NCBI GenBank assembly: GCA_963773155.1
Contig: CAVZAB010000017.1
Span: forward strand, 108,549-172,548
Direction: 5' to 3'
Origin: CAVZAB01 sp963773155
GTDB taxonomy: Bacteria; Pseudomonadota; Alphaproteobacteria; Rhizobiales; Beijerinckiaceae
DNA length: 64,000 bases
Shown: positions 1 to 8,993 of the stretch, piece by piece
Position numbering within the stretch: position 1 is the stretch's first letter
Layout: every line of letters begins with the position of its first letter
Notes under the pieces: generated by a model
Told to the model about the DNA's origin: nothing
What the model saw: only the letters and a program-made list of their open reading frames with translations
Database searches by the model: none
Program-made: the position numbers and the translations under genes

Positions 1-651
1 GCGCGGTGCAAAGCGCTGCGGATCGGTTTCGCTGCGTATCGTGGGCGCAACAAAGCCATTGGCGACGATTTGCGCCAATGCTGTGCCATGCCGGGTCCGG
101 ATCAGCTGCAGCATCATATCGAGGGTGGCGTGTCCACCGGCACAGGTCAGCCGGTTGCGGTCAATCGCGAAAAGCTGTTCTCTCACCTGGATTTCCGGAT
201 AGCGCTCGCGAAAAAGCGCAATCGCCTCCCAATGCAGCGTGATTGTGTGACCGCCGAGCAGGCCGGCTTCGGCAAGCATGAAGGCGCCGGTGTCGATCGC
301 GCCGAGAATGGCGCCGTGCCGGTCGAGCCGGCGCAGCCAATTGGCGACGCGCTTGTTGAAATGCTGGAGCGGATGGTTGCCACCGCACACAATCACCATC
401 GGCGCAAAGGCAATGTCGGCGACCCCTGCATTGACCGAGATCTCGATGCCGCTGCCGGCCATCACCGACCGTCCGTCGACCGAGCACAATTGCCAGTCGA
501 ACAGACGCTGACCGCTGTTTTGATTGGCCAGGCGTAGCGCCTCGACGGCCGGCACGAGCGCGTAGAGCGGGAACTCCGGCATGACAAAAAAAACGACGCG
601 CTCCGGCTCTAGCCGCCCGCCGAACCCATGGGTGCCGTCAACCTTGCTCAT
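1..651 (-). CDS. GlxA-family (DJ-1/PfpI + AraC) transcriptional regulator, partial
   Basis: The frame is open from an ATG at 651 to the window edge, giving 217 residues without a stop. It begins with residues VVFFVMPEFPLYALVPAVEA and continues with VIVCGGNHPL and GAIDTGAFMLAEAGLL, the pattern of the DJ-1/PfpI-like amidase fold at the N-terminus of GlxA-type AraC regulators. The segment LTCAGGHATLDMMLQLI is the conserved end of that domain. The AraC helix-turn-helix must lie beyond the left edge. The family controls catabolism of choline, carnitine, arginine and similar nitrogen compounds. It reads in the same direction as the aldehyde dehydrogenase that ends 125 bp upstream, so it may regulate that operon; this is inference. 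Its target is unknown. Confidence 0.85.
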   Translation of the reverse strand, partial: MSKVDGTHGFGGRLEPERVVFFVMPEFPLYALVPAVEALRLANQNSGQRLFDWQLCSVDGRSVMAGSGIEISVNAGVADIAFAPMVIVCGGNHPLQHFNKRVANWLRRLDRHGAILGAIDTGAFMLAEAGLLGGHTITLHWEAIALFRERYPEIQVREQLFAIDRNRLTCAGGHATLDMMLQLIRTRHGTALAQIVANGFVAPTIRSETDPQRFAPR

Positions 652-776
652 GCACTCTCACGCTTGTCGTCAAAAGATCGTGGAATCCCCGGCTAAAAGC
701 AAGCAGCGCGGCGCCCTCGTCAAGGGCCGCGGCCGCGCTTCGCCTCGTCGCGCGTTGGCCCCGGTGCGGCCGCGCG

Positions 777-2207
777 CTATAGCCGAATGCCGACGTTTTT
801 GATCTGCAAGTAATTGCGCAAGCCCGGCAGCCCCCGCTCACGGCCAATCCCGCTGTCCTTGATGCCGCCGGTCGGGGCCTGCTGACCGCCGATGAACCAG
901 CCGTTGATCCAGACCGAACCGGCCTCCAGGCGCCGCGCCAGGCTGAGCGCCCGCGATATGTCCCTTGTGTAGAGGCCGGCCACCAGACCATAACCGAGCC
1001 CGTTTGCCAGCGCGACCGCGTCATCGACCCGGTCGAACGGCGTCAGGGTCACGACCGGACCGAACACCTCCTCGCGGGCAATCGGCAGGCCCGGATCGAC
1101 ATCGGTGAAAACGGTCGGCTGGACGAAATAGCCGCGCGAAAAGGCCGCCGGCCGGCCGCCGCCGACCACGAGGCGGGCACCGGCCCGCCGCGCCCCTTCG
1201 ATATGACCGATGATTGTGTCGTGCTGCTCGAGCGAAACGACCGGCCCGATATCGCAATCCAACCGCCCCGGGCCAATTGTGATCTGAGCCGCCCTGGCCG
1301 CCAGCCGCTCGGACACTTGCGCCGCTACCCGGCTTTCCACGAGGATCCGCGAACAGGCCGAACAGACTTGGCCGGAATTGCCGAAAGCCGCATCCGCCAC
1401 ATCCTCGATCAGCCGGTCGAGATCAGCGTCGGCAAAGACGAGCAGCGGGTTCTTGCCGCCGAGTTCAAGGATAACCGGCTTCGGCCCTGCCGAGGCCGCG
1501 CGCATGACCTGCCGGCCCGTTGCCACCGAACCGGTAAAAGTCACCGAGCGTACCAGCGGGTGGCGAACCAATGGTTCGCCGGCCTCCTCGCCAAAGCCCG
1601 CCACCACATTGACGACCCCAGGTGGAATGCCGATTCCGCAGGCGAGCTCGGCCAGTCGCAACGCGCTGAGCGGTGTCTGCTCGGCCGGCTTGATGACTGC
1701 CGTGCAACCGGCCGCAAGCGCTGGGGCAAGCGAGCGAATCGCCATGCCAAGGGGATAGTTCCACGGCACAATATGCGCGGTGACGCCGACCGGTTCCAGC
1801 CAGGTGAAATCGACAAATTCCTCTGGCAGGGGAATCGTCCTTCCCTCCATCTTATCGGCTGCCCCGGCGTTGTAGACGAGTGTCGACACAACCCCATCGA
1901 TATCGCCGCGCGATTCTTTCAAAGGCTTGCCGACATCATCGGTTTCGAGTTCGGCCAAGCTGTCGCGTTCGGCGCCGATCGCTTCGGCTAGCGCCAGCAG
2001 CAAACGACCGCGCGCGGCCGGCGGAATTTTGCGCCACTCGCCACGCATCGCCCGATCGGCGCTTACGACCGCGGCATCGACATCGGCGGCCGAACCGCGC
2101 GCAATCTCTGCAATCGGCTCCTCATTCGAAGGATTGATCGACGCAAAGACCTGACCGTTCGACGCCTCGACCCGACGCCCGTCGATGAAATGTCCCACCC
2201 TCAGCAT
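777..2207 (-). CDS. NAD(P)-dependent aldehyde dehydrogenase (betaine-aldehyde dehydrogenase-like)
   Basis: A 476-residue protein of the usual ALDH length. It oxidises an aldehyde to the carboxylate with NAD(P)+ in the cytoplasm. The catalytic pair is intact: general base E248 in ILELGGKNP and nucleophile C282 in GNSGQVCSACSR. The cofactor-binding PWNYP motif is at about 148-152 and FTGSVATG at 224-231. It is the last gene of a minus-strand cluster after two sugar-type permeases; its start at 2207 lies 10 bp past the permease stop, so cotranscription is likely. The true substrate is unknown: the family includes betaine-aldehyde, gamma-aminobutyraldehyde and sugar-derived aldehyde dehydrogenases, and the sugar-type transporter upstream favours a carbohydrate-derived aldehyde. 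Confidence 0.93.
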   Translation of the reverse strand: MLRVGHFIDGRRVEASNGQVFASINPSNEEPIAEIARGSAADVDAAVVSADRAMRGEWRKIPPAARGRLLLALAEAIGAERDSLAELETDDVGKPLKESRGDIDGVVSTLVYNAGAADKMEGRTIPLPEEFVDFTWLEPVGVTAHIVPWNYPLGMAIRSLAPALAAGCTAVIKPAEQTPLSALRLAELACGIGIPPGVVNVVAGFGEEAGEPLVRHPLVRSVTFTGSVATGRQVMRAASAGPKPVILELGGKNPLLVFADADLDRLIEDVADAAFGNSGQVCSACSRILVESRVAAQVSERLAARAAQITIGPGRLDCDIGPVVSLEQHDTIIGHIEGARRAGARLVVGGGRPAAFSRGYFVQPTVFTDVDPGLPIAREEVFGPVVTLTPFDRVDDAVALANGLGYGLVAGLYTRDISRALSLARRLEAGSVWINGWFIGGQQAPTGGIKDSGIGRERGLPGLRNYLQIKNVGIRL

Positions 2208-2217
2208 TGCGGTGCTC

Positions 2218-3096
2218 CTATCCTTTCAGACCCCCGGCCGTCAGGCCCTGCATGAAATAGCGCTGCAAAACCAGGAAGAGAAAGACGGAAGGAAGGCATA
2301 GTAGCGTCACCGCCGCCATGGCAACCGCATAGCCCTCGAGCTGGGTATGGGTGCCGACGACCGGCGCAAAGGCGGCAATGCCAACCGGCAGCGTCTTCAT
2401 GTCCTCGTCAAAGACGATCAAAAGCGGCCACAGGAAATTGTTCCAATTCAAGGTGAAAATGATCACCGTTGCCGCAATCATTGGGCTGCGCGCCAGCGGC
2501 AGCGCAATGCGGAAGAAAATGCGGAACGCTCCCGCGCCATCGACAATCGCAGCCTCTTCGAGCTCCCGCGGGAAGCTCAGAAAGAATTGTCGGAAAATAT
2601 AGACGCTGAGAACGTTGGCGACGGTTGGTAGGATCAGCGCCTGGTATGTCGATGCCCAGCCGAGCCGAAGCATGGCGATGAACAGGGGAACTACGCCGAC
2701 CTCGGCAGGGATCATGAGCGAACCCAGCAGGATGACAAATATGAGATTGCGCCCAGGAAAATGCAGGCGGGCCAGGGCATAGCCCGCCATCGCGCCGAAC
2801 AGCACGCACAGGGCCGTGGCAACGCCGGCCACGATAAGGCTGTTCATCGCCCAGGTTGCGACCGGATATTCGGTCAAAACCTTGGTGTAATTGCTCAATG
2901 TCCATTCACGCGGCAACCATTCGATGTCCTTCGTCATCACCTGCGAGGACGGTTTGAAGGAGGTCGATACCATCCATACAAATGGGGCAGCCCACAGACC
3001 GACACAAAACATGCCGATCGCCCAAAGCGGCAGATCGGCCCAGGCGAGATTGGTGCCGGGAATGCGGCCTGCCAGGCGCCGGCGAAAGTCAGCCAC
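2218..3096 (-). CDS. Carbohydrate ABC transporter permease, MalG type
   Basis: Inner-membrane permease of the CUT1 (MalG/UgpE) class, 292 residues when started at the GTG at 3096. That GTG overlaps the stop of the preceding permease (GTGGCTGA), a strong sign of translational coupling, and removes an arginine-rich, non-family N-terminal extension. About six membrane segments are visible. The EAA loop that docks on the ATPase reads EEAAIVDGAGAFRIFFRIALP. It pairs with the MalF-type permease at 3089-4003 and the binding protein at 4015-5316. No ATP-binding subunit is encoded in this cluster, so the pair must borrow one from elsewhere. Confidence 0.92.
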   Translation of the reverse strand: MADFRRRLAGRIPGTNLAWADLPLWAIGMFCVGLWAAPFVWMVSTSFKPSSQVMTKDIEWLPREWTLSNYTKVLTEYPVATWAMNSLIVAGVATALCVLFGAMAGYALARLHFPGRNLIFVILLGSLMIPAEVGVVPLFIAMLRLGWASTYQALILPTVANVLSVYIFRQFFLSFPRELEEAAIVDGAGAFRIFFRIALPLARSPMIAATVIIFTLNWNNFLWPLLIVFDEDMKTLPVGIAAFAPVVGTHTQLEGYAVAMAAVTLLCLPSVFLFLVLQRYFMQGLTAGGLKG

Positions 3097-4003
3097 GGGC
3101 CACCTCCCGCAGAACAAGGCGCTGCAGCAGGGTGACAAAAAGTATCGCCAGGAAGAGCAGGACGGAAATGGCGGACGCATAGCCAAGCAGATTGCGCACC
3201 ACCGCGGTTTGATAGATGTGGACGATCACCGAAAGGGACGAGCCGGCCGGCCCGCCATTGGTCATGACATAGACCTGGCTGAATATCCGCATGGTCGAAA
3301 TAATCTGCAGCGTCACGACCATGCTGAGGGTCGGGCGGATATGTGGCAGCGTCACGTGCCACAATTGTCGCGGCCGGCTCGCCCCGTCGATCTGCGCCGC
3401 CTCGTACAAATCGCTTGGCACGTCCTGCAGGGCGGCAAGCAGGAGCACGAAGGCGAGGCCGAGGTCCCACCAAATCGAGGCAATGGAAACGCCGAACAGC
3501 GACCAATTGACATTGGTAAGCCAGGGCACCGCTGGAATGCCGATAAGCCCGAGATAATGGTTGAGAACGCCGAATTGGGTGTCGAGCACCCATACCCAGA
3601 CGAGACCGATCACCGTCGCGGACACAACATTGGGGGTGAAGAGAATGGTTCGTGCCAGGCCCGACAGCGGCCAACCCTGATTGACGAAGATCGCGAAAAG
3701 CAGGCCGAGCCCGACGACGCCAGGAACGATGATCAGCGCATAAAAGAAGACATTGACGAAGGCGCGGCGCAGAAATTCATCTTTCAGCGCCTCGCGGTAA
3801 TTGTCGAGGCCGATCCAATTCGGATCGCCGATGATGCTCCACTCCGTGAAGCTGACATAGACGCCGAACAAGATCGGCAGCACGTTGAACAGAATGAAGG
3901 GAACGACAAAGCAGGCGATGAACAGATAGCCGACCCAATCGGTCCGCGAGCGCTCGTCGATAGGAGCGCCAGCTGGCACCGATTGGGGGCTCGGCTCAGC
4001 CAT
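3089..4003 (-). CDS. Carbohydrate ABC transporter permease, MalF type
   Basis: A 304-residue CUT1-family permease starting MAEPSPQSV at 4003, 11 bp after the binding-protein stop. It has hydrophobic segments throughout, and the EAA loop reads LYEAAQIDGASRPRQLWHVTLP. The typical family stretch TNGGPAGSS precedes the last membrane segment. It forms the heterodimeric channel with the downstream MalG-type protein, whose GTG start overlaps its stop. An upstream in-frame extension exists but lies inside the binding-protein gene and does not look like family sequence, so it was rejected. Confidence 0.92.
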   Translation of the reverse strand: MAEPSPQSVPAGAPIDERSRTDWVGYLFIACFVVPFILFNVLPILFGVYVSFTEWSIIGDPNWIGLDNYREALKDEFLRRAFVNVFFYALIIVPGVVGLGLLFAIFVNQGWPLSGLARTILFTPNVVSATVIGLVWVWVLDTQFGVLNHYLGLIGIPAVPWLTNVNWSLFGVSIASIWWDLGLAFVLLLAALQDVPSDLYEAAQIDGASRPRQLWHVTLPHIRPTLSMVVTLQIISTMRIFSQVYVMTNGGPAGSSLSVIVHIYQTAVVRNLLGYASAISVLLFLAILFVTLLQRLVLREVARG

Positions 4004-4014
4004 GGGCGCCCGAT

Positions 4015-5316
4015 TCAACCTGCATCGAGGCCTTTTTGCCATTGTTCGTGGATCTTCGCCATGGCCTCTTCCGGCTTGCTCTGCAAGGCCCAGACACCTT
4101 CCAATGTCTTGGCCAGAAAATTGCCGCCGGAATAGATGGTGAAATCGGGGCCGGCCAGGACCGGGATCTCGCCCTCGGTGGCAAATGCCATGCCGTCGAC
4201 GAAAGCCCCGCGCACCGACCAGGCATTGCCTGCCGTCTTGTAGTCGGGCCTCGATAGAATCGATTTGCGCGGCGAGGCGCCGCGGCCGACTGTCGTCCAC
4301 AGGAACGAATTGTCGGACAGCCATTTGACCGCCTTCATGGTCGCCTCGTAGCGGCCCTTGTCCTTCTGCTGATAGAGTTCGAGTCCGCCTTGCTCGAAAT
4401 AGGTCACCCGCTTGTCGCCGATTTTGGGGAACAGGTAGGTTGCAAAATTCAGCTTCTGCGCGACATAGCCGTTCAAGGTCCAGGGACCGGTCCAGAAGAT
4501 CGAGCCCTGACCGGTGCCGAAGGCTTTGTAGCGGTCGGTGACATCGCGGGTCGAGACCTTGTGTTTGTCGAACAGATCGAGCACCCATTGCATTGCGGCA
4601 ATGCCGGCCTTTGGATTGACCGCCGCCGTCTTCAGATCGGCCGAGGCACGCTGAAAGCCCATTTGCGCCGCGACAATTCCCCAGGTGACGGTCGGCTGAA
4701 CGCCGGAACCGGTCATCATGATCCCCGAGCGTGTGACTTTACCGGCCTCGCTCTTGGTCATCTGCTTCGCCCATTCGATCAAGGTTGCCCCGTCTTCCGG
4801 GAATTTCGCTGGGTCGAGGCCAGCCTCCTTGAGATGGTCGAGATTGACCTCCGGCTGTAGGCTCATCAGATCCATCGGGACCATAAACAGGCCGCCGCCG
4901 TATTTTGGGTAGCGCGCCGCCTTGATCGAGAAATCGTCAAAATCCGCGAGATCGAGACCCACCGTCTTGGCGAGATCATCTAGCGGAACGATTACGCCAT
5001 CCTTGGCCATTTTGGCGCGCTGTCCGGCGGTTCCCCAGCCAAAGTCCGGCCCCTTTCCGGTCGCGACGGCGGCCAGGACCTTGGTGGTATATTGCTCTTC
5101 GGGCACCAGTTCCATTTTGATCTGCATGTCGGAATTGGCGGCGTTGAACGCGTCGATCATCTTCTGCCAGACCTCGCCGTCGGATGCGGCAAGCCAGCTC
5201 CAATGGTTGATTTCGATCGGTGCCGCGCGGGCAACAAAAGGCGTGCAGACAGATCCGGCCGCCAAAACGGCAGCACCGCTTACGAGTTTGCGCCTGGACA
5301 ATCGAATGCGTGACAT
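4015..5316 (-). CDS. Extracellular sugar-binding protein (SBP family 1), Tat-type signal
   Basis: A 433-residue periplasmic solute-binding protein starting at the ATG at 5316, preceded by a GGAGAGG ribosome-binding site. The N-terminus SRRKLVSGAAVLAAG is a twin-arginine-like signal sequence with a cleavage region around VARAAP. The mature protein resembles MalE/UgpB-type binding proteins (INHWSWLAASDGEVWQKMIDAFNAA near its start). It delivers a carbohydrate to the two permeases encoded immediately downstream. The presence of two Asp-box glycosidase-like genes upstream suggests an oligosaccharide or glycoside ligand, but the ligand cannot be read from sequence. Confidence 0.9.
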   Translation of the reverse strand: MSRIRLSRRKLVSGAAVLAAGSVCTPFVARAAPIEINHWSWLAASDGEVWQKMIDAFNAANSDMQIKMELVPEEQYTTKVLAAVATGKGPDFGWGTAGQRAKMAKDGVIVPLDDLAKTVGLDLADFDDFSIKAARYPKYGGGLFMVPMDLMSLQPEVNLDHLKEAGLDPAKFPEDGATLIEWAKQMTKSEAGKVTRSGIMMTGSGVQPTVTWGIVAAQMGFQRASADLKTAAVNPKAGIAAMQWVLDLFDKHKVSTRDVTDRYKAFGTGQGSIFWTGPWTLNGYVAQKLNFATYLFPKIGDKRVTYFEQGGLELYQQKDKGRYEATMKAVKWLSDNSFLWTTVGRGASPRKSILSRPDYKTAGNAWSVRGAFVDGMAFATEGEIPVLAGPDFTIYSGGNFLAKTLEGVWALQSKPEEAMAKIHEQWQKGLDAG

Positions 5317-5348
5317 GATGTCTCTCCTCTCCATTCCTCGACCATTCA

Positions 5349-5373
5349 GCGGGGCAAAACCATTCGGCCCCGC
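5349..5373 (-). promoter_or_regulatory. GC-rich stem-loop between BNR gene and SBP gene
   Basis: Perfect 7-bp inverted repeat GCGGGGC / GCCCCGC separated by 11 nt, in the 60-bp gap between the second Asp-box gene (stop at 5377) and the binding-protein start. There is no T-tract on the minus-strand side, so it is more likely an RNA-processing or partial-attenuation element than a full terminator. Confidence 0.45.
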
Positions 5374-5376
5374 ACC

Positions 5377-6498
5377 TTAAATCACCATTGTGGCGCCATA
5401 GACGGCCGTCACTCCGGTGCGGTCTCGATAATAATAGGCGACGAACAGACTGCCGTCGCTGCGTTGAAGCGCAGTCGGATAGCCAAGATCGCGGTTGGGC
5501 AGATCGGTGCGAATGACGACAGGCTGCTCGGCCTGCCAGGTCCGGCCGAGATCGGCCGAAACGAACAGGCTGATGCCGAACGGCGGCCTCCGCCGGCCGG
5601 CGACCGCGGCCAGCCGTCCATCGGCAAGTGAGAGCAAATGGGCCGGATAACAGGCGATTCCGGTCGGCAGCGGTTTTGACCAGCTCAACCCGCGGTCATC
5701 CGAATACAAGCTGTAGAGGGTGCGTGAGACATTCTCGCGCAACAGCATGACAACCCGGCCATCGGCAAGAAGTACGGGCGCCGGCTCTTCGAAAGCCCGG
5801 CCGACGGTCTCGGCAACGGGCTCCGGGCGCGCCCAGTTTGCCCCGCCGTCGCGTGAGCGAATGAGGAATATCCGCTGGTAATGCGGCACATCCGAAAGCG
5901 GCAGCAGAATTTCGCCGTCATCGAAAACAACGCCGCCGCGCATTCCGTAGCCGCCGCTGTAGGGTGCTGTCGCAATTGGCGACGATACCCGCCAGGTTCT
6001 GGCCCCGTCGTCACTGCGGTGGACGAACAGGTCGCCACCGCCGCGCGCCCAGGGCATGACCGCCTCGGCGCAGGTGCCGGCAAGTGCCTGCGCGTCCAAC
6101 TCGCTCGAATCGAGCAGGGATTGGCGAAGGGCGGCAGACTCCCGCAACAGCGGCTCCGATTGGCCTGACGGCGCCGCCCGATAGGGATACCAGCGGAACC
6201 GCCATTGGTTGACGAGCAAGCCGTTGTTGGCGAGCCCAGTCAGGCCGGCGCATTCGACACCCGTCCAGCCATAGGCTGGAACGACGCAGGGCGGCGTCCA
6301 GCTCGCCCCCCCGTCGCTCGACGTGATTAGGATATTTACAAATTCCGGATCCTGCGGCGGATGCATCGTTACAATTCGCCGCGGGCCGCGATTGGCGATT
6401 AAAGCCCAAACGCCGGACGACAGCCTCGCCAAATGCGGATGCGCGATATAAGAGTGTTGGTCGTAAATCAATCGTCTCTCTTCGAGGGACTGGCGCAC
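5377..6498 (-). CDS. Asp-box (BNR) sialidase-like protein B
   Basis: A 373-residue protein with five visible Asp-box repeats (SSDGGASW, SDDGARTW, SRDGGANW, SDDRGLSW, SADLGRTW), which mark the six-bladed beta-propeller of sialidases and related proteins. No signal peptide is visible, so it is predicted cytoplasmic. The FRIP arginine motif typical of GH33 sialidases is not apparent, so true sialidase activity is uncertain; the propeller may hydrolyse or bind another glycoside. It begins 3 bp after the stop of a second, longer Asp-box gene, and the two are clearly one operon with the sugar ABC genes downstream. Confidence 0.82.
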   Translation of the reverse strand: MRQSLEERRLIYDQHSYIAHPHLARLSSGVWALIANRGPRRIVTMHPPQDPEFVNILITSSDGGASWTPPCVVPAYGWTGVECAGLTGLANNGLLVNQWRFRWYPYRAAPSGQSEPLLRESAALRQSLLDSSELDAQALAGTCAEAVMPWARGGGDLFVHRSDDGARTWRVSSPIATAPYSGGYGMRGGVVFDDGEILLPLSDVPHYQRIFLIRSRDGGANWARPEPVAETVGRAFEEPAPVLLADGRVVMLLRENVSRTLYSLYSDDRGLSWSKPLPTGIACYPAHLLSLADGRLAAVAGRRRPPFGISLFVSADLGRTWQAEQPVVIRTDLPNRDLGYPTALQRSDGSLFVAYYYRDRTGVTAVYGATMVI

Positions 6499-6501
6499 GC
6501 T

Positions 6502-7716
6502 CTAGTCCTGCAACCGGAAACGGGTGCAGCGAACATATTGCAACGGCCGCTCGTCTTCGCTCCATTCATGATAGGAGGCGACGATGGTGGCGTCCGGCAT
6601 CTGGGCGACGCTCGGATAACCAATATGCTGATAGACGCCCGGATTGCGCCAATCGATCCGGCCGCCGCCGTATTTGCCCGAGGCCGGACTCATGCGGCTA
6701 GACCCCGGCCGATCCATGTCGCTCTTGCCGGGAACACCGCCCTCCCGAACGACGAACTCGTTCTTGATGTCCCAGGTAAGCCCGTCGGCCGAGACAACGC
6801 CGCGCACGCCATAGGGCGGCCTTCGGTAACCGTAAATCATCAGATAGCGGCCGTCGAGCAAGGGAATCGTCTCGGCCGGATAGCCCCAAATATTGGTCCA
6901 TTTCGGCGGCGACCACGTAAAGCCATCGTCCTGCGAAACGACAAAGACCATAGTCTTTGCGTCTCCTGACGGATTGACGTGGGTGCGCAGGAAAGAGACC
7001 AATTGTCCGTCCTTGAGCCGGAGCATCGCGGGTTCCTCGTAGTCGATGATCGAGGCGGGGTCATAGGCGAGCGTCGAGAAATATTCCCAATTGTCGCCGC
7101 CGTCGTCCGAGCGCATCAAGGCCGATCGGGTCGATTCGCCTTCGCCCTCCTCTTCGTAACCGTGAATGCGGCCATAAAGGCCCATTAGGATCGAGCCATT
7201 CGGCAATTGCCAGCAGCCGAGCCGGCAACCGCCGTGCTTGAGCGGCCGGATATTGACCGGAATGGGTGCGCTCCAACTCTTGCCGCGATCGTGTGATTTG
7301 ACCACACAGGTACCGAGCCAGCCTTGCGTCTTATAGGCCCAGGTCCAATCGCCCCATTGCTCGCTGATCGGATGGGCGCTCCAGGAAACACCCGCCGGCT
7401 TGACGCCGCGCTTGAAAAATCCGGTGATCGTCAGATTGACGATCCAAGTGCCATCGGCGAGCTCGCAAAAGCCGCAGTCCCAATTGCCGGTTGTGTCACT
7501 CCACGGCAGGACGATTTCCGGTTTCGACCAGCTCTTGCCGCCATCCGTCGAGCGGGCCAGGAGGGTCTGGCCGGAATCGTGGTGAAAGGGGTAGCGCTCT
7601 TCGTTGAAGACGGCGACCAGCGTGCCGTCTTGCAACAACCGGGTCGCGATCTGATTGATGCAATGATCAGCGTGACGAAAAATATCGTGATGGGTGACAT
7701 CGACAAGTCTAGCCAT
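6502..7716 (-). CDS. Asp-box (BNR) sialidase-like protein A
   Basis: A 404-residue protein, first gene of the minus-strand cluster. Asp-box motifs STDGGKSW, SHDRGKSW, SDDGGDNW and SQDDGFTW are spaced along the chain as in sialidase-type beta-propellers. There is no signal peptide or membrane segment. It is distinct in sequence from the next gene (373 residues), so this looks like two propeller enzymes acting in sequence or as a heteromer rather than a recent duplication. Its link to ABC uptake genes supports intracellular processing of an imported saccharide; the actual substrate is not evident. Confidence 0.82.
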   Translation of the reverse strand: MARLVDVTHHDIFRHADHCINQIATRLLQDGTLVAVFNEERYPFHHDSGQTLLARSTDGGKSWSKPEIVLPWSDTTGNWDCGFCELADGTWIVNLTITGFFKRGVKPAGVSWSAHPISEQWGDWTWAYKTQGWLGTCVVKSHDRGKSWSAPIPVNIRPLKHGGCRLGCWQLPNGSILMGLYGRIHGYEEEGEGESTRSALMRSDDGGDNWEYFSTLAYDPASIIDYEEPAMLRLKDGQLVSFLRTHVNPSGDAKTMVFVVSQDDGFTWSPPKWTNIWGYPAETIPLLDGRYLMIYGYRRPPYGVRGVVSADGLTWDIKNEFVVREGGVPGKSDMDRPGSSRMSPASGKYGGGRIDWRNPGVYQHIGYPSVAQMPDATIVASYHEWSEDERPLQYVRCTRFRLQD

Positions 7717-8358
7717 GCGATTTCTCTTTTCTTTGATGATGGGGTTTGCGGTCCGAAGATTGGCACAATTCCTTGCGCGGGGCGGCAGGCCTGGGCCGCG
7801 GCGCCGACGCGAAATCGGAAATGCCGGGCGGTGTCACACCGGCCGTAGGCGCGGCCGCTCGGCGCATCGCCAGGGTGATTTCGAGGGCCCGGTCGCGGCC
7901 CGGCGAACGAGCAAAATTGCCCCCTTTGCTCCCCGGCGCTGGCACATTCATGCTGCTGTCCTGCTGTGCGCCGAGACGCGCCGCGGCGATGGCGCGGGCG
8001 CGGCACCCCCTGCCATCATTTCAGAGGCCACCGCTTGACCTGTTGACGAAATCACGCGTCGATTTAACGTTTTCGGCAAGCGAGCCGCGCACCAAGCGGC
8101 CAGCGGAGGCTCGCGGCGAGGACACCGACGGGGCACGCGGTTATTCGAAGCGCCCTCGCTTCAACCGTGATGGCACAAGCGCCTCGGGCGGCTTGTCCGG
8201 CGTGGCCTGACAGGCGCTGGCGGTTGCATTTACCGCGTCATCGCGCTTCGATACGTTCACCGGCGATCGCACTTATCCGATTCGTCCCTAGCGCGATCAG
8301 AGTTGAGTTTGAAACACATTCAAGCGCTTAGAGCTTCACATCGATCGGGAGAGCCAGA
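7717..8358. other. Intergenic region between divergent operons, no recognisable gene
   Basis: Both strands contain only arginine/proline-rich open frames with no family resemblance and no convincing ribosome-binding site. It must hold the promoters of the leftward Asp-box/ABC operon and of the rightward hdeD gene. The last 80 bp before hdeD are comparatively AT-richer and end in a CGGGAGAG ribosome-binding site. I see no clear operator. Confidence 0.5.
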
Positions 8359-8940
8359 ATGACCAATGTAACCGACCAAATCCCCCACGGTCTCGGATCC
8401 GGGATTGCCGCTCTACGGGCCCATGCCGGCTGGATAATCGTATTCGGCATTGCGCTCATCATCTTCGGCATGATCGCGCTCGGCAATGTCGTTGCTGCCA
8501 CGGCCGCGGCCGTCTTCTACGTCGGCATCATGATGCTGCTCGGCGCGGCGGCCGAAATCGTCATGGCGTTCCGGGCCCAGACCTGGAGCAAATTCTTCCT
8601 CTGGGCGGCGCTGGGGGTGCTCTACGCCATTGCCGGCGTGATCACCATCAACGACTGGGAACTCGGTGCCAACATCCTGACCCTGATGCTAGGCGCCGCA
8701 TTGGTCGCAACCGGCCTGGTGCGGATCTATCTCGCTTTCCAGATGAAGGAAGGCACGCCCTGGGGCTGGGTCGCCGTGTCCGGCCTGATCACCACCATCC
8801 TAGGCCTGATGATTTTGAGCCGCTGGCCGACATCGAGTGCATATACGTTGGGCATCTTTCTTGGGGTCGACTTGCTCTTTGCCGGGGTCAGCTGGCTCAG
8901 CATCGGCATGGCCCTGAAAAGCCGGCGCGCCACTGCTTAG
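8359..8940 (+). CDS. hdeD: HdeD-family acid-resistance membrane protein
   Basis: A 193-residue integral membrane protein with six hydrophobic segments in three repeated pairs (DUF308/HdeD architecture). Characteristic parts are GIALIIFGMIALGN and GVLYAIAGVITINDWELGA. In enteric bacteria HdeD contributes to acid resistance at high cell density, by a mechanism that is not well understood. The start at 8359 follows a GGGAGAG ribosome-binding site. The gene directly precedes an amino-acid decarboxylase on the same strand, which is the partner expected for an acid-stress module. Confidence 0.85.
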   Translation: MTNVTDQIPHGLGSGIAALRAHAGWIIVFGIALIIFGMIALGNVVAATAAAVFYVGIMMLLGAAAEIVMAFRAQTWSKFFLWAALGVLYAIAGVITINDWELGANILTLMLGAALVATGLVRIYLAFQMKEGTPWGWVAVSGLITTILGLMILSRWPTSSAYTLGIFLGVDLLFAGVSWLSIGMALKSRRATA

Positions 8941-8993
8941 GCGGCGCGCTGCCAAAACCGTCATAAGATCGTCAACAGGCCGCGGCCATGGTG

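Noticed and set aside
2891..4135. A 414-residue open frame on the plus strand opposite the ABC permeases
   Set aside because: Composition is Arg/Gln/His-rich antisense shadow of the permease genes; no ribosome-binding site or family resemblance.
5349..5373. Calling this stem-loop an intrinsic terminator
   Set aside because: No T-tract follows and the flanking genes appear to form one operon.
7746..8210. A 154-residue frame in the hdeD upstream region
   Set aside because: Arg/Ala/Pro-rich, no ribosome-binding site and no domain; treated as non-coding.
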